Part shown: positions 48,123-57,393 of the stretch, one piece after another | How positions within the stretch are numbered: the stretch's first letter is position 1 | Layout: each line of letters begins with the position of its first letter | Source of the DNA: Bryobacterales bacterium | Lineage (GTDB): Bacteria; Acidobacteriota; Terriglobia; Bryobacterales; Bryobacteraceae | Assembly (NCBI GenBank): GCA_016789745.1 | Contig: JAEUQF010000087.1 | Location: 1-60,975 of the forward strand | DNA length: 60,975 bases | Direction of reading: 5' to 3' | Notes under the pieces: model-generated | The model's database searches: none | The model's input: the letters and a program-made list of their open reading frames with translations, nothing else | What the model was told of the DNA's origin: nothing | Position numbers and translations under genes: made by a program

Positions 48123-50591
48123 TTAGAACAGGTATAGCGGCGTTCCGGCTTCGGGTTCCCCCGCCGGCACTGTCACTTCCGCCTCTTCCTTCCATGGCCG
48201 CACATACAGCCCCAGATCGCTCAGGTAAACCTCAAGCTCTGCAGGCCGCGTGATGGAGCCCTGGATGAGCATCTCCGACAGCGGATCCTCCACGTATTTC
48301 TGCAGCGCGCGGCGCAGCGGACGGGCGCCGTAGCTACGATCCGTGCAGGTCTTCTCCAGAATGTACCGCGAAGCCTCCGCCGACAGCCGGATGGTCAACT
48401 GCTTCGGTATCAGGTTCACATTCACCTGGCCAACCAGCAGGTCGATGATCTTGATCAGATCCTCGTCGTTGAGCGGGCTGAACAGAATCGTCTCATCCAG
48501 ACGGTTGAGGAATTCCGGATTGAAGGCGCGCTTCACTTCGCTCATCACCTGGTCTTCCACCTTCGGGGCCAGACCGGCACCCACCGGGGCCTGGAAGCCG
48601 AACGGCGTCTTCTTGTCGAGGAACCGCGCGCCCAGGTTGGAAGTCATGATGATGATGGTGTTCTTGAAGTCAACCGTATTGCCCAACCCGTCGGTGAGCT
48701 GGCCGTCTTCAAACACCTGCAGCAGGATGTTGTAGACATCCGGATGCGCCTTCTCGATTTCATCCAGCAGGATCACCGAATAGGGCGACCGCTTCACCCG
48801 CTCGGTGAGCTGTCCGCCTTCTTCGTAACCCACATAGCCCGGAGGCGAGCCGATCAACTTCGACACCGAGTGCTTCTCCATGAACTCCGACATGTCAAAG
48901 CGGATGAGCGACTTCTCACTGCCAAACAGGAACTCGGCCAGCGCGCGCGCAACCTCCGTCTTACCAACACCCGTGGGGCCCAGGAACAGGAACGAGCCCG
49001 CCGGGCGCTTGGGCGACTTCAACCCCGCACGCGAGCGCCGAATGGAACGTGCCAGCGCGCTGATCGCCTTCTCCTGGCTGATCACGCGCTTGTGCAGCTC
49101 TTCTTCGATCCGGAGCAGCTTGCTGACTTCCTCTTCCTTGATGGCCGTCATCGGAACGCCGGTCCACCGCGCCACGACATCTTCGATGTCGTCCTTGGTG
49201 ACCACGCCCGTCGACGTGTCGTCCAGGTTGTACTTCTCGCGTAACTGCCGCAGGTTCTCGCGTTCCCGCCGCTCTTCGTCCGAGTAGAACCGCGCCTTCT
49301 CGAACTCATGATTGGCGATCGCGTTCTCCATGCGGTGCACGATGAACTTGATGCGCTTCTGGATCTCGGAAACCTCGCTTGGCACCGTCGTCTGCCGCAG
49401 CTTGATCCGCGCGCCGGCTTCGTCGATCAGGTCGATCGCCTTATCCGGAAGGAAGCGATCCGGAATAAAGCGGCTGGACGACGTCACCGCCGACTCGATT
49501 GCCTCATCCGTATAGGCCACCGCGTGGAACTTCTCGTAGCGTTCCTTGATGCCGAACAGGATCTTGATGGCATCGCCTTCGCTTGGCGGCGGCACCTTCA
49601 CCGCCTGGAAGCGCCGTTCCAGCGAGCGATCTTTCTCAATGGACTTGCGATACTCGGCCGGCGTGGTGGCGCCAATGCACTGGATCTCGCCACGGCTCAG
49701 CGCCGGCTTCAGGATATTCGCCGCATCCAGCGAACCTTCCGCCGAACCGGCCCCCACCAGCGTGTGCAACTCGTCGATGAAGATGATGGCGTTCTGATTC
49801 TCCATCAATTCCTTCATGATGGTCTTCAGCCGCTCTTCAAACTGGCCGCGATACTTCGTGCCGGCCACGATCAGCGACAGGTCCAGCGCCAGGATGCGCT
49901 TGTCGGCCAGGAAGCTGGGGACGTCGCCATCGGCGATACGCTGCGCCAAGCCTTCCACGATCGCCGTCTTGCCAACGCCCGGCTCGCCGATCAGCACCGG
50001 ATTGTTCTTGGTGCGACGGCACAGGATCTGCACCACGCGCTCCAACTCGAAATCACGGCCGATCAGAGGATCGAGCGTGCCATCGAGCGCCGCCTGGGTC
50101 AGGTCACGGCTGAACTCGGCCAGTAGCGAGCTTTCCTTCGGGCGGTTCGACGCCATCTTCTCCGAAGACGAGCGTGCGATCTCCTCCCGCACCTGGCTCA
50201 AACGTAGTCCGCGCTCATGCAGGATCTCCGCCGCCAAGCATTTCTCTTCGCGCAACAGGCCCAGCAGCAGATGCTCGGTGCCAATGTGTTTATGGTTGAG
50301 CCGCTCAGCCTCTTCGGCCCCGTAGGCGAGCACTCGCTTGCATTCGTGGCTCAACGGCAGATCGACGGAAGTGGATACCTTCTCGCGAATTGTCGTGTGC
50401 GCTTCGATCTGCTTGCGAATGGATTCGATGGCGGCGTGGGAACGCAGGAAGCGGTTGGCAAGGGCCTTGTCCTCCCGCAAGAGGCCGAGCAGGAGGTGTT
50501 CGGTCTCGATATAGGGGCTGCCGAACTGGCTAGCCTCGTATCGCGCAAAGAAGATAACTCTTCGCGCCTTCTCGGTATAGCGTTCAAACAT
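48123..50591 (-). CDS. clpC: ATP-dependent Clp protease ATP-binding subunit ClpC
   Basis: An 822-residue AAA+ unfoldase. Two N-terminal repeats ([11 protein letters not shown] at 30-40 and 105-115) precede the first ATPase module with Walker A GEPGVGKT (202-209) and FIDE (271-274). A UVR-like middle segment around residues 420-450 and a second ATPase with GPTGVGKT (538-545), [20 protein letters not shown] and the C-terminal D2-small domain follow. These features, with the length, distinguish ClpC from ClpA and ClpB. It feeds unfolded proteins to ClpP, which is not in the window. The start overlaps the end of the ABC ATPase gene by 8 nt; a TATACT on the minus strand at 50611-50616 could be an internal promoter. 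Confidence 0.95.
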   Translation of the reverse strand: MFERYTEKARRVIFFARYEASQFGSPYIETEHLLLGLLREDKALANRFLRSHAAIESIRKQIEAHTTIREKVSTSVDLPLSHECKRVLAYGAEEAERLNHKHIGTEHLLLGLLREEKCLAAEILHERGLRLSQVREEIARSSSEKMASNRPKESSLLAEFSRDLTQAALDGTLDPLIGRDFELERVVQILCRRTKNNPVLIGEPGVGKTAIVEGLAQRIADGDVPSFLADKRILALDLSLIVAGTKYRGQFEERLKTIMKELMENQNAIIFIDELHTLVGAGSAEGSLDAANILKPALSRGEIQCIGATTPAEYRKSIEKDRSLERRFQAVKVPPPSEGDAIKILFGIKERYEKFHAVAYTDEAIESAVTSSSRFIPDRFLPDKAIDLIDEAGARIKLRQTTVPSEVSEIQKRIKFIVHRMENAIANHEFEKARFYSDEERRERENLRQLREKYNLDDTSTGVVTKDDIEDVVARWTGVPMTAIKEEEVSKLLRIEEELHKRVISQEKAISALARSIRRSRAGLKSPKRPAGSFLFLGPTGVGKTEVARALAEFLFGSEKSLIRFDMSEFMEKHSVSKLIGSPPGYVGYEEGGQLTERVKRSPYSVILLDEIEKAHPDVYNILLQVFEDGQLTDGLGNTVDFKNTIIIMTSNLGARFLDKKTPFGFQAPVGAGLAPKVEDQVMSEVKRAFNPEFLNRLDETILFSPLNDEDLIKIIDLLVGQVNVNLIPKQLTIRLSAEASRYILEKTCTDRSYGARPLRRALQKYVEDPLSEMLIQGSITRPAELEVYLSDLGLYVRPWKEEAEVTVPAGEPEAGTPLYLF

Positions 50592-51339
50592 AACTCGATC
50601 CGTTCTTACCAGTATAAGGAAGGGGCTGCTCTATCGGATGCCCGGTTTGAGGGAAAGGTTCCAAACGTCCCTGTTGCAGGGAATAAATGCGGTCACAGCG
50701 TTGGGCGAACGACAGGTTGTGCGTGACCAGTATAGATGTGAGGCGGCGCTCGCTGTGGAGTTCCGTCAGCAGCGCCATAATCGATTCTCCAGTGCGATGG
50801 TCCAGGCTCCCTGTAGGCTCATCGGCCAAAAGTACGCGAGGCGAGCCTACTAATGCGCGTGCCAGCGCAACTCTTTGCTGTTCGCCTCCCGACAACTCGC
50901 CGGTCCGGTGATGATGCCGCTGCTCCAATCCCACCTGCCGCAAATTCTCCAGCGCCGGTACCCTTGCTTCCCCTTGGGATACCCCGCGAATCAGCAGGGG
51001 CATCATGACGTTCTCCAGCGCCGTGAACTCCGGCAGCAGGCTGGCCGTTTGCCACACAAATCCAAGGTGCGTATTGCGGAAGGCCGCCAACTCGCCATCG
51101 CTCATCCGCGAAAGCGCCTGCGGGCCGTAGAAGATTTCGCCCCCGGTGGCGCGGTCCAAACCACCCAATAAATGGAGAAGGGACGATTTCCCCGCACCGG
51201 ATTCGCCGATAATGGCAACTCGCTGTCCGGCCGGGATTTCGACATTCAGATCTTGGAACACAGTGATGTGCGACTGGCCGGAAGGATAAACTTTCGCCAG
51301 ATTGACGGTGCGGATAGCGATCTCGTCGTCGGCCCCCAC
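50584..51339 (-). CDS. ABC transporter ATP-binding protein (LolD/MacB-like)
   Basis: A 251-residue ATPase starting with GTG at 51339. Motifs in order: Walker A GESGAGKS near 44-51, a Q-loop variant GFVWQTAS, signature LSGGEQQRVALARAL, Walker B VLLADEPTG and an H-loop VTHN. The short length, YPSGQ and the overall pattern place it in the LolD/MacB export group, which normally works with a FtsX-like permease. None is adjacent: the upstream neighbour is transcribed away and the downstream gene is clpC, which overlaps it by 8 nt. Substrate and partner are therefore unknown, and the pairing with clpC may be regulatory. Confidence 0.88.
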   Translation of the reverse strand: MGADDEIAIRTVNLAKVYPSGQSHITVFQDLNVEIPAGQRVAIIGESGAGKSSLLHLLGGLDRATGGEIFYGPQALSRMSDGELAAFRNTHLGFVWQTASLLPEFTALENVMMPLLIRGVSQGEARVPALENLRQVGLEQRHHHRTGELSGGEQQRVALARALVGSPRVLLADEPTGSLDHRTGESIMALLTELHSERRLTSILVTHNLSFAQRCDRIYSLQQGRLEPFPQTGHPIEQPLPYTGKNGSSYV

Positions 51340-51425
51340 TGCTATTCACAGCCTAACACGAGGCACCCCGCCATGGGCCTTGCTGCGAGTTGCGCTTACG
51401 CCATAGCCCGCCTGTTCCGTCCGGA

Positions 51426-51431
51426 TATATC
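51426..51431 (+). promoter_or_regulatory. -10-like TATATC 8 nt before the start at 51440
   Basis: GATATATCC in the divergent spacer lies 8 nt before the ATG at 51440. An overlapping TATCCT at 51428-51433 would put 6 nt before it. No ribosome site is present. Confidence 0.4.
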
Positions 51432-51439
51432 CTGTGAGA

Positions 51440-52483
51440 ATGCTGGCGATGCTTGCCCTACTTGCGCTACATATCGTTCCGGAATCTCCGCAGATGGAGT
51501 TCCGCCAACCGCAACTGGCCACCGACGGCAAACGCGTGGGTGTGGCGTTTGGAGCCGGGCAGACGGTGTTCTTCGCATCGTCCGTCGACCAGGGCAGGAC
51601 GTTTGCAAAGCCGGTTGCCGTATCCCAAACGGGCAAACTCTCGCTTGGCCGCCATCGCGGTCCGCGACTCGCTTTCACCCCGGATGCCGTCGTCATTTCC
51701 GCGATCGTTGGCGAAAAAGGCGGCGGCGCCGATGGCGATCTGCTGTCCTGGCGGTCCACCGATGGCGGGCAGACGTGGTCTTCCGCTGTGCCCATCAACG
51801 ATGTGCCTGGGGCAGCGCGGGAGGGGCTGCACGCCATGGCCTCCGGCGGGGGCGTGTTGTTTGCAACCTGGTTGGACCTGCGTTCGAACGGCACAAAGCT
51901 TTATGGAGCGGCGTCGCGCGATGGGGGCCGTACCTGGTCAAAGAACGTGCTGGTTTATGAGTCGCCGTCAGGCACCATTTGCCAGTGCTGCCATCCTTCT
52001 GTCGCTATCGACAGCCGCGGGCGAATCGCCGTCATGTTCCGCAACGCCGTGGAAGGGGCTCGCGACATGTATGTGACCGAATCGGCGGACGGCGCCAGTT
52101 TCTCCCCGGCTCGCAAACTGGGCGAAGGCACGTGGATGCTGAATGCCTGCCCGATGGACGGCGGCGGCTTAGCCCTCGATCCGCATGGCAAGCCGGCAAC
52201 CACTTGGCGGCGGGAAAAGCAGGTCTATCTTGCCGGCGCTACTGGCGCGGAGCAGTTGCTGGGTGAAGGCAAGGATTCGGCTCTGGCTGTCGGAAAGAAG
52301 GGTGTGTACGTCGCCTGGACCTCGCCCGATGGCGTTGTCGTTCTCGCGCCGGGCTCGGCCTCGCCGTCGCTGCTGAGCGCGGAGAAAGGCGCGGGGTTTC
52401 CGCAATTGCTGCCCCTTTCGGATGGCAAGATACTGGCTGCCTGGGAGTCCAAGGGGCGCCTGGAATTCCAACTCGTCCCCTAA
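51440..52483 (+). CDS. BNR/sialidase-like secreted protein with a CQCCH motif
   Basis: About 347 residues from the ATG at 51440 (a GTG at 51434 is in frame and possible), opening with the signal peptide MLAMLALLALHIVPES. Three Asp-box (BNR) motifs are visible: SVDQGRTF near 48, STDGGQTW near 106 and SRDGGRTW near 159, indicating a sialidase-type beta-propeller. The sialidase catalytic Arg triad and Tyr/Glu are not obvious, so hydrolase activity is doubtful. CQCCH at 181-185 formally fits a haem-c attachment motif (CxxCH) but could equally bind a metal or form disulfides. It stands alone in its unit. Confidence 0.8.
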   Translation: MLAMLALLALHIVPESPQMEFRQPQLATDGKRVGVAFGAGQTVFFASSVDQGRTFAKPVAVSQTGKLSLGRHRGPRLAFTPDAVVISAIVGEKGGGADGDLLSWRSTDGGQTWSSAVPINDVPGAAREGLHAMASGGGVLFATWLDLRSNGTKLYGAASRDGGRTWSKNVLVYESPSGTICQCCHPSVAIDSRGRIAVMFRNAVEGARDMYVTESADGASFSPARKLGEGTWMLNACPMDGGGLALDPHGKPATTWRREKQVYLAGATGAEQLLGEGKDSALAVGKKGVYVAWTSPDGVVVLAPGSASPSLLSAEKGAGFPQLLPLSDGKILAAWESKGRLEFQLVP

Positions 52484-52495
52484 AGTAACGTTTCG

Positions 52496-52521
52496 GCAAA
52501 GCGAATGTAATCTTTGCTTTT
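52496..52521 (+). terminator. Possible terminator after the BNR protein
   Basis: GCAAAG (52496-52501) pairs with CTTTGC (52512-52517) around a 10-nt loop, followed by TTTT. The stem is short, so termination may be weak; the same inverted repeat could be an operator for the next gene. Confidence 0.4.
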
Positions 52522-52572
52522 ATCTAACGGACGAGCGGGAACTTCGGTCCTCTGGAATCCATCCATACGGCC

Positions 52573-53016
52573 ATGGTATCCACTCGACTCATTGAACGCA
52601 TCGAAAAGAACTGGGAAGGCATCATCCGTTCCTTCCTGGAATCGGCTCGTAAGGATCCGCGCCTGACCACTTACCACCGCGCCGATGATTACGATCTCCG
52701 CTTGCGGGCAGAGGACACGGTTCGTTACCTGGGCCGATGGATCGCCGCTGACAACATCCATGAAATCGCGGCGCGCTACGAAACGCTGGGACGCCTGCGC
52801 CGTGTGGAGGGCGTGCCGTTATCGGAACTGGTGGCGAAGTTGCAGTTACTCGAAGATACGCTGCTGCGGCATGTCCAGTGGGAAAACATTAGTCAGAATC
52901 CTTTGGAAATTTATGGCGAACTGGAGTTGGTGCGCGCCATCCGCGCCTTCTTCCGCCAGGTGGTCTACAACGTGATCCGCGGCTATGAACAGCCGGCGCG
53001 TACCCATGCCGCCTGA
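52573..53016 (+). CDS. RsbRD N-terminal-domain protein
   Basis: A 147-residue, all-helical cytoplasmic protein. Segments such as IEKNWEGIIRSFLESARKDP, VRYLGRWIAADNIHEIAARY and LGRLRRVEGVPLSELVAKLQ match the RsbRD_N domain, a globin-fold-like sensory module normally placed before STAS or kinase domains of stressosome-type proteins. Here it is alone, without a STAS domain or a partner in the flanking genes. It might act in trans on a signalling protein elsewhere, or be the remnant of a larger one. A TATCTA at 52521-52526 could be its -10 box, with a leader of about 40 nt. Confidence 0.75.
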   Translation: MVSTRLIERIEKNWEGIIRSFLESARKDPRLTTYHRADDYDLRLRAEDTVRYLGRWIAADNIHEIAARYETLGRLRRVEGVPLSELVAKLQLLEDTLLRHVQWENISQNPLEIYGELELVRAIRAFFRQVVYNVIRGYEQPARTHAA

Positions 53017-53050
53017 CTAACCCCCCTACCCGCGCGGCGCGGTTCTGTAG

Positions 53051-53056
53051 TTAAAT
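53051..53056 (+). promoter_or_regulatory. -10-like TTAAAT 7 nt before the start at 53064
   Basis: TTAAAT is followed by 7 nt (53057-53063) and the ATG at 53064. TAAATA, one base later, would leave 6 nt. Confidence 0.4.
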
Positions 53057-53063
53057 ATCCAAA

Positions 53064-54860
53064 ATGCTACAGCCGCGTCTCGCTGTTTTATTCGTACTAA
53101 GTCGTATTCTATTAGCTGCCGATCAACCCGATCTCATCATCGCCGGCGGCGGCATTGCCGGACTCTCGGCGGCGCTGGAGGGCGCCCGCGCCGGCCTGAA
53201 AGTCACGGTCGTGGAGTTGAACACGCAGCCTGGCGGGCATGCGGTGATATCTTCCGGCGGTCTCAGCCTGATTGGGACACCGTTGCAGGAGAAACTCAAG
53301 ATCGTCGACACGCCGGAGATTGCGGAGCGCGATTTTCTTACCTGGGGCGAAGATGCCAATCCGGAATGGGTACGTTACTACGTGCGCAACTCCAAGACCG
53401 AAATCCATGATTGGATGGTCTCGCTGGGTACGGAGTTCATCAACGTTAGTCTGAACGGCGCGGGCAACAGCGTGGCGCGCTTTCATTCGCCGAACCAGCA
53501 GGGCATCGGGCTGACGATTCCGATCTATCGCGAGATCCTGCGGCAGGGTGGCGTCACGTTTCTGTTCGGCCACAAGGTGACCGGACTGCTGCTGGACGGC
53601 GGACGCGTCACGGGCGTGAAGATGCGCAATCTGCGCGAAGGCAAGGAACTGACCCTTCGCGGCAGCAATGTCCTGCTCAGTACCGGCGGGTACGCGGCCG
53701 ATCAGGACCTGGTGCGGGCGTCGTGGCCCAAATCGATGCGGACGCCGGAGCGGGTGCTGACTGGCGGCGGCTTCTTCGCTACCGGCGAGGCCATGCAGTT
53801 GGCAAAACAGGCCGGCGGCACGTCGCATTGGCTGGACCACCAGTGGAACTACGCCACCGGGCTGCCGGACCCCTTCGATGCAGAAGGCAAGCGCGGCTTC
53901 TTTTCCATGGCCTTCAATGCCATCTGGGTGAACGCGCAGGGCAAACGCTTCGCTCTGGAACAGCATGAGCCGAAGGTAACCATTCCGAAGATTGCCGCGC
54001 AGGACCCGGCCCGGTTCTGGGCCGTCATGGATGCCGATGGGCGCCGCGGCTTCCGCATTGTGCACGCCGGCTTCGCGCAGGACCGGGTGGAGGAAGTGCT
54101 GAACTACCCAGGCCTGCTGTCGAAAGGGGATTCCATTGAAGAGTTGGCTCGAAACGCTGGTCTGCCGCCGGATGCCTTGCGGGCCAGCGTGGAGCGCTAC
54201 AACGCCCTGGTGGATGCTGGAGAAGATACCGACTTCCAGCGCTTTGGTCCGAAAGTGCCGCAGCGCGGCGGCTTTGTGATCCCCATCAGCAAGATCCAGA
54301 AGCCCCCGTTCTACGCCGCGCCCATGTACATCCTTATCCGCAAGAGCATGGGCGGCGTTCGCGTGGATACGTCCTGCCAGGTGCTGAATAGCGAGGGGCA
54401 GCCGGTTCCCGGTCTGCTGGCCGCCGGCGAGGCCACCGGCTTCGGCGGCGTGAATGGCCGCAACGGGATGGAAGGCACGTTCCTGGGGCCTGCGATTCTT
54501 ATGGGGCGCGTCGCCGCCAGGACGGTCGCGACGGCACAGAAGGCCAAGCCCGCCGCGGCTCCCACGGCAACGCTACGCCTGACGCCGCCGGCCGTGAATC
54601 CCAAACTCGGCGAAACCTGCAACGGCTGCCACAACGTGCCGGAGTTGGTGAAGACGAAGCGCGATGGCTACTGGCACTTCGAGAACGTGCACAAACTGGC
54701 TGTGGCGCGTAAGTTGAACTGTACCGGCTGCCATGCGGAGATGGCTCCCTTTACCGCCAGCACGCACAAGATCGACAAGGCACTGCAGACCACCGTCTGC
54801 CAGCACTGCCACGCCAGTCCGCCCTTCTCGCTGCGGCGAGCGCCGACGGCCGCCGAATAG
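53064..54860 (+). CDS. Flavocytochrome: FAD-binding reductase with three C-terminal haem-c motifs
   Basis: A 598-residue exported protein. After the N-terminal signal (MLQPRLAVLFVLSRILLA) comes the FAD-binding motif LIIAGGGIAGLSAALEGARAG and the fumarate-reductase/succinate-dehydrogenase flavoprotein fold, including QPGGHAVISSGG and the C-terminal GLLAAGEATGFGGVNGRNGM. The last 80 residues form a small cytochrome domain with CNGCH (519-523), CTGCH (553-557) and CQHCH (579-583). In the Shewanella fumarate reductase the haem domain is N-terminal; here it is C-terminal and has three sites. It should be a periplasmic reductase or dehydrogenase that passes electrons through haem; the substrate is unknown. 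It stands alone, converging on the esterase. Confidence 0.88.
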   Translation: MLQPRLAVLFVLSRILLAADQPDLIIAGGGIAGLSAALEGARAGLKVTVVELNTQPGGHAVISSGGLSLIGTPLQEKLKIVDTPEIAERDFLTWGEDANPEWVRYYVRNSKTEIHDWMVSLGTEFINVSLNGAGNSVARFHSPNQQGIGLTIPIYREILRQGGVTFLFGHKVTGLLLDGGRVTGVKMRNLREGKELTLRGSNVLLSTGGYAADQDLVRASWPKSMRTPERVLTGGGFFATGEAMQLAKQAGGTSHWLDHQWNYATGLPDPFDAEGKRGFFSMAFNAIWVNAQGKRFALEQHEPKVTIPKIAAQDPARFWAVMDADGRRGFRIVHAGFAQDRVEEVLNYPGLLSKGDSIEELARNAGLPPDALRASVERYNALVDAGEDTDFQRFGPKVPQRGGFVIPISKIQKPPFYAAPMYILIRKSMGGVRVDTSCQVLNSEGQPVPGLLAAGEATGFGGVNGRNGMEGTFLGPAILMGRVAARTVATAQKAKPAAAPTATLRLTPPAVNPKLGETCNGCHNVPELVKTKRDGYWHFENVHKLAVARKLNCTGCHAEMAPFTASTHKIDKALQTTVCQHCHASPPFSLRRAPTAAE

Positions 54861-54864
54861 CGTC

Positions 54865-56160
54865 CTACCTGCCTTTGAGGAAAGCCAGCAGCCAGTCGTT
54901 CACCGCGGCTACCTGCTCCGGGACATTATTGTGGCCGGTTTCGAGCGCCAGCATCAGCTTCTTGGGCCCGGGGATCACGTTGTAGGCGGCATACATCGAC
55001 GTCGGCGGGCAGGTTTCGTCATTGAAGCCCCAGGTGTAGAGGCCTGGCACCTTTACCCGTCGCGCGAAGTTGACGACGTCGTAGTATCGGGACGTCTCGA
55101 TCTTCTGCGCCATGCGGTGCGCCATTACCCCTTCGGCGGCGCGAAACATGTGCGGCCAGCCGCCGGCACGGTTGTTGAGATAACCGGTGACGTCGGACAG
55201 CGCCGGGTAGTAAGCTGCCAGGCCGCGGACCCGCTGGTCCAGCCCCGCGGTGATGATCGACAGTGCTCCGCCCTGGCTGCCGCCGGTTACCGCCAGATTC
55301 GTCCCATCCCACTTCGGGTGGCTCACCAGGAAGTCATTCGCGCGCACACAGCCCAGGTAGACGCGGCGATAGTAGTAGCGGTCGCGGTTGTCCAGGCCGA
55401 AGGTGTTGTACCCGGCCAGGGCGCCGGCGCCCAGCGATTCGTACACCGAAGCATCCATTGTCACCGGGATGCCGTGAATGCCCACCTGCAGCGTGATCAC
55501 GCCCTTTGCCGCCATCTCGGCCAGTCCGCGGTAGGCCCGCACACCCGCCCCCGGCACGCTCAGCAGCGCCGGATACTTACCGGGAGCCTTCGGCTCGCAC
55601 AACACGCCATAGAACCGCGACGGCGCCGCGCCCATGCCGACGTTCTGCAGATTCACGTGATAGCAATCCGCCCCGGCATTGCCGTAGTCCGGAAGGGGCG
55701 TCACTTTGGCGTCTATCGGCAACTTCGCCAGTGCCGCCTTGCCTGCTGCCCAGAAGGCATCGAAGTCTTCCGGGTTCTGCTGGGTGGGTTGCAGGTTCTC
55801 TGGCCGGAACGCCGCGGTGGCCAGGCCGCGGTAGGTCTTGCCGTTCACCTCCACGGTCGCGATACAGCGCAGAAAGCCAGGCTCCTGCATCGTTCCGCCA
55901 TCCACTGTGATGGCGTCTCCGGTGAGCGCGGCCGTCTGGTCGATCTTCGGCGGCATCATCTCCGGACCAATGCGGTAGGTCACACGAGCGCCGGCCAGCG
56001 GGTGGCCATCCTGGATCACGCTGATCCGGAACTTCACCGGTTGGCCGGGCTCATAACGCCAATCCGCATGGTCGGTGGAGACGCGCACCTGAACCGTGCC
56101 GATGCGGTCCTGGGCAGCGGCGGACAGGGCAAGCAGACAGAGGAAAGCGAGTCGCAGCAT
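54865..56160 (-). CDS. Acetyl-xylan esterase (AXE1/CE7)-like hydrolase, secreted
   Basis: About 431 residues from the ATG at 56160, opening with a signal peptide (MLRLAFLCLLALSAAAQ); upstream in-frame codons add no plausible signal. An N-terminal beta domain of about 115 residues precedes an alpha/beta-hydrolase of the AXE1 type. The nucleophile elbow is GGSQGG with Ser295, the acid is likely Asp381 in FNDETCPP, and the base His410 in ETGHNN. The family deacetylates xylan and cephalosporin C. Its stop is 4 nt from the flavocytochrome stop (convergent), and it is divergent from the DUF1080 gene. A sugar-ester substrate is likely. Confidence 0.9.
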   Translation of the reverse strand: MLRLAFLCLLALSAAAQDRIGTVQVRVSTDHADWRYEPGQPVKFRISVIQDGHPLAGARVTYRIGPEMMPPKIDQTAALTGDAITVDGGTMQEPGFLRCIATVEVNGKTYRGLATAAFRPENLQPTQQNPEDFDAFWAAGKAALAKLPIDAKVTPLPDYGNAGADCYHVNLQNVGMGAAPSRFYGVLCEPKAPGKYPALLSVPGAGVRAYRGLAEMAAKGVITLQVGIHGIPVTMDASVYESLGAGALAGYNTFGLDNRDRYYYRRVYLGCVRANDFLVSHPKWDGTNLAVTGGSQGGALSIITAGLDQRVRGLAAYYPALSDVTGYLNNRAGGWPHMFRAAEGVMAHRMAQKIETSRYYDVVNFARRVKVPGLYTWGFNDETCPPTSMYAAYNVIPGPKKLMLALETGHNNVPEQVAAVNDWLLAFLKGR

Positions 56161-56197
56161 GATGACCTTACACGATACCGCAGCGCGTGGCACAGTG

Positions 56198-56203
56198 TAT
56201 CTA
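56198..56203 (+). promoter_or_regulatory. -10-like TATCTA 7 nt before the start at 56211
   Basis: TATCTA is followed by 7 nt and the ATG at 56211, with no ribosome site. It helps to decide this start over an in-frame one at 56187. Confidence 0.4.
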
Positions 56204-56210
56204 CGAGTTT

Positions 56211-57320
56211 ATGCTGCTGCGAATGGTGTGCCTTGGGGCGATGGTTTGGCAGGCGGGTGCCGCCGTGCCTGTATCTCTCTTCGATGGCAAGACCTTGAAC
56301 GGATGGGTGGCCGAAGGGCCGCATCCTGCTTTCGCCGCCGGTCAGGGCGAATTGCGCGTGACCGGCCGGGGCTTTCCGCCGAACTGGATCCACACCGTGC
56401 GCGAGTATGAAGACTTCCATCTGCGGTTCGACTACAAGTTGGAGCAATGGGCCGAAGCCGCCGTGGTGTTGCGCGCACCGCGCCTGGGTCGGCCCGCGCA
56501 GGCGGGACTGGCTTTGTATCTGGCGCACGACTTCCATCCCGACACGCCCCTCTATGCCACTGGCGCGATTGCCGGCGTCCGACCGCCAAAACAGAAACTG
56601 CCCCCGACGTTTGGCGTGTGGCACACCGCCGAGATCACCCTCATTGGTGGCCACCTGAAGGCTGTCATCGACGGCATCACCGTGCAGGACACAACGCTGG
56701 ACGACGATCCGGAACTGCGCCAGCGTCTGCGGCGCGGCTTCATCGGCTTTCCGGATTACGGCCACGGCTACTCGCTCCGGAACATCGCCATCGAAGACAA
56801 CGGCGGCCGGACACCCCTTGCGGAACCCTTGCGTGCCGGACTGCAAGGATGGGCTTTGCGCGGCAACGGCCAATGGCGGATCAAGGGGGATAGTGTGCTC
56901 GCCGGATGGGGCGGTGACGGCATCTTCTATGCTCCGGGTGAGTTCGCCGATTTCGAACTGACCGTGCTGGTGCGCACCCGGCAACACGTCAACAGCGGCG
57001 TCTTCCTGCGCGGGTCTCCCGATCCCAAGGCCAGCCGCGGCTTCGAGATCCAGATCTACAGCCCGATCGACTCGGTGTATCCCACCGGAAGCATCTACAA
57101 CCTGGTACGCTCCAACATCACCGCCGACCACGAGCAGCGCTGGTTCCTGCTGCAGGTGCGTGTGGAACAGGGCCACTGCCGGGTACGGCTGGACGGCGTT
57201 ACGGTCGCCGAAAGCGATCATTTGCCCGAAGGCACGATGCCCCGCGGCAGGGTGGGCTTTCAGTTCCACTCCGTCGATGGGATGGTGGAGTTTCAGGACT
57301 TGCGCATCAGGCCGCTTTGA
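56211..57320 (+). CDS. Two-domain DUF1080 (3-keto-disaccharide hydrolase-like) secreted protein
   Basis: About 369 residues. The start at 56211 gives the signal peptide MLLRMVCLGAMVWQAGAA. Two DUF1080 domains follow. The first begins SLFDGKTLNGWVAEG and contains EDFHLRFDYKLEQWAEAAVVLRAP; the second begins LQGWALRGNGQWRIKGDS and has DFELTVLVRTRQHVNSGVFLRG and GFEIQIYSPID. Each is a concanavalin-like beta-sandwich. Related proteins hydrolyse 3-keto-disaccharides produced by GFO/IDH-type oxidoreductases, which also occur in this window at 12715. The reaction here is inferred. Confidence 0.88.
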   Translation: MLLRMVCLGAMVWQAGAAVPVSLFDGKTLNGWVAEGPHPAFAAGQGELRVTGRGFPPNWIHTVREYEDFHLRFDYKLEQWAEAAVVLRAPRLGRPAQAGLALYLAHDFHPDTPLYATGAIAGVRPPKQKLPPTFGVWHTAEITLIGGHLKAVIDGITVQDTTLDDDPELRQRLRRGFIGFPDYGHGYSLRNIAIEDNGGRTPLAEPLRAGLQGWALRGNGQWRIKGDSVLAGWGGDGIFYAPGEFADFELTVLVRTRQHVNSGVFLRGSPDPKASRGFEIQIYSPIDSVYPTGSIYNLVRSNITADHEQRWFLLQVRVEQGHCRVRLDGVTVAESDHLPEGTMPRGRVGFQFHSVDGMVEFQDLRIRPL

Positions 57321-57381
57321 ACCGGGCAAGCCGGAGCGCGGCATCGCGCCCGTATAAAGGCGGTACCCCAAAACGCGATGC

Positions 57382-57387
57382 TACATT
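57382..57387 (+). promoter_or_regulatory. -10-like TACATT 6 nt before the GTG start at 57394
   Basis: TACATT is followed by 6 nt and the GTG at 57394, the first codon of lpdA. No ribosome site is visible. Confidence 0.4.
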
Positions 57388-57393
57388 GGAATA

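Noticed and set aside
54733..56298. Long open frame on the plus strand opposite the esterase gene
   Set aside because: It lies antisense to a clear AXE1-like enzyme with signal peptide and catalytic triad. Its His/Arg-rich translation matches no domain, as expected when GC-rich codon use leaves the opposite strand open.
56034..57371. Minus-strand open frame opposite the DUF1080 gene
   Set aside because: Shadow frame; no signal, promoter or recognisable domain.
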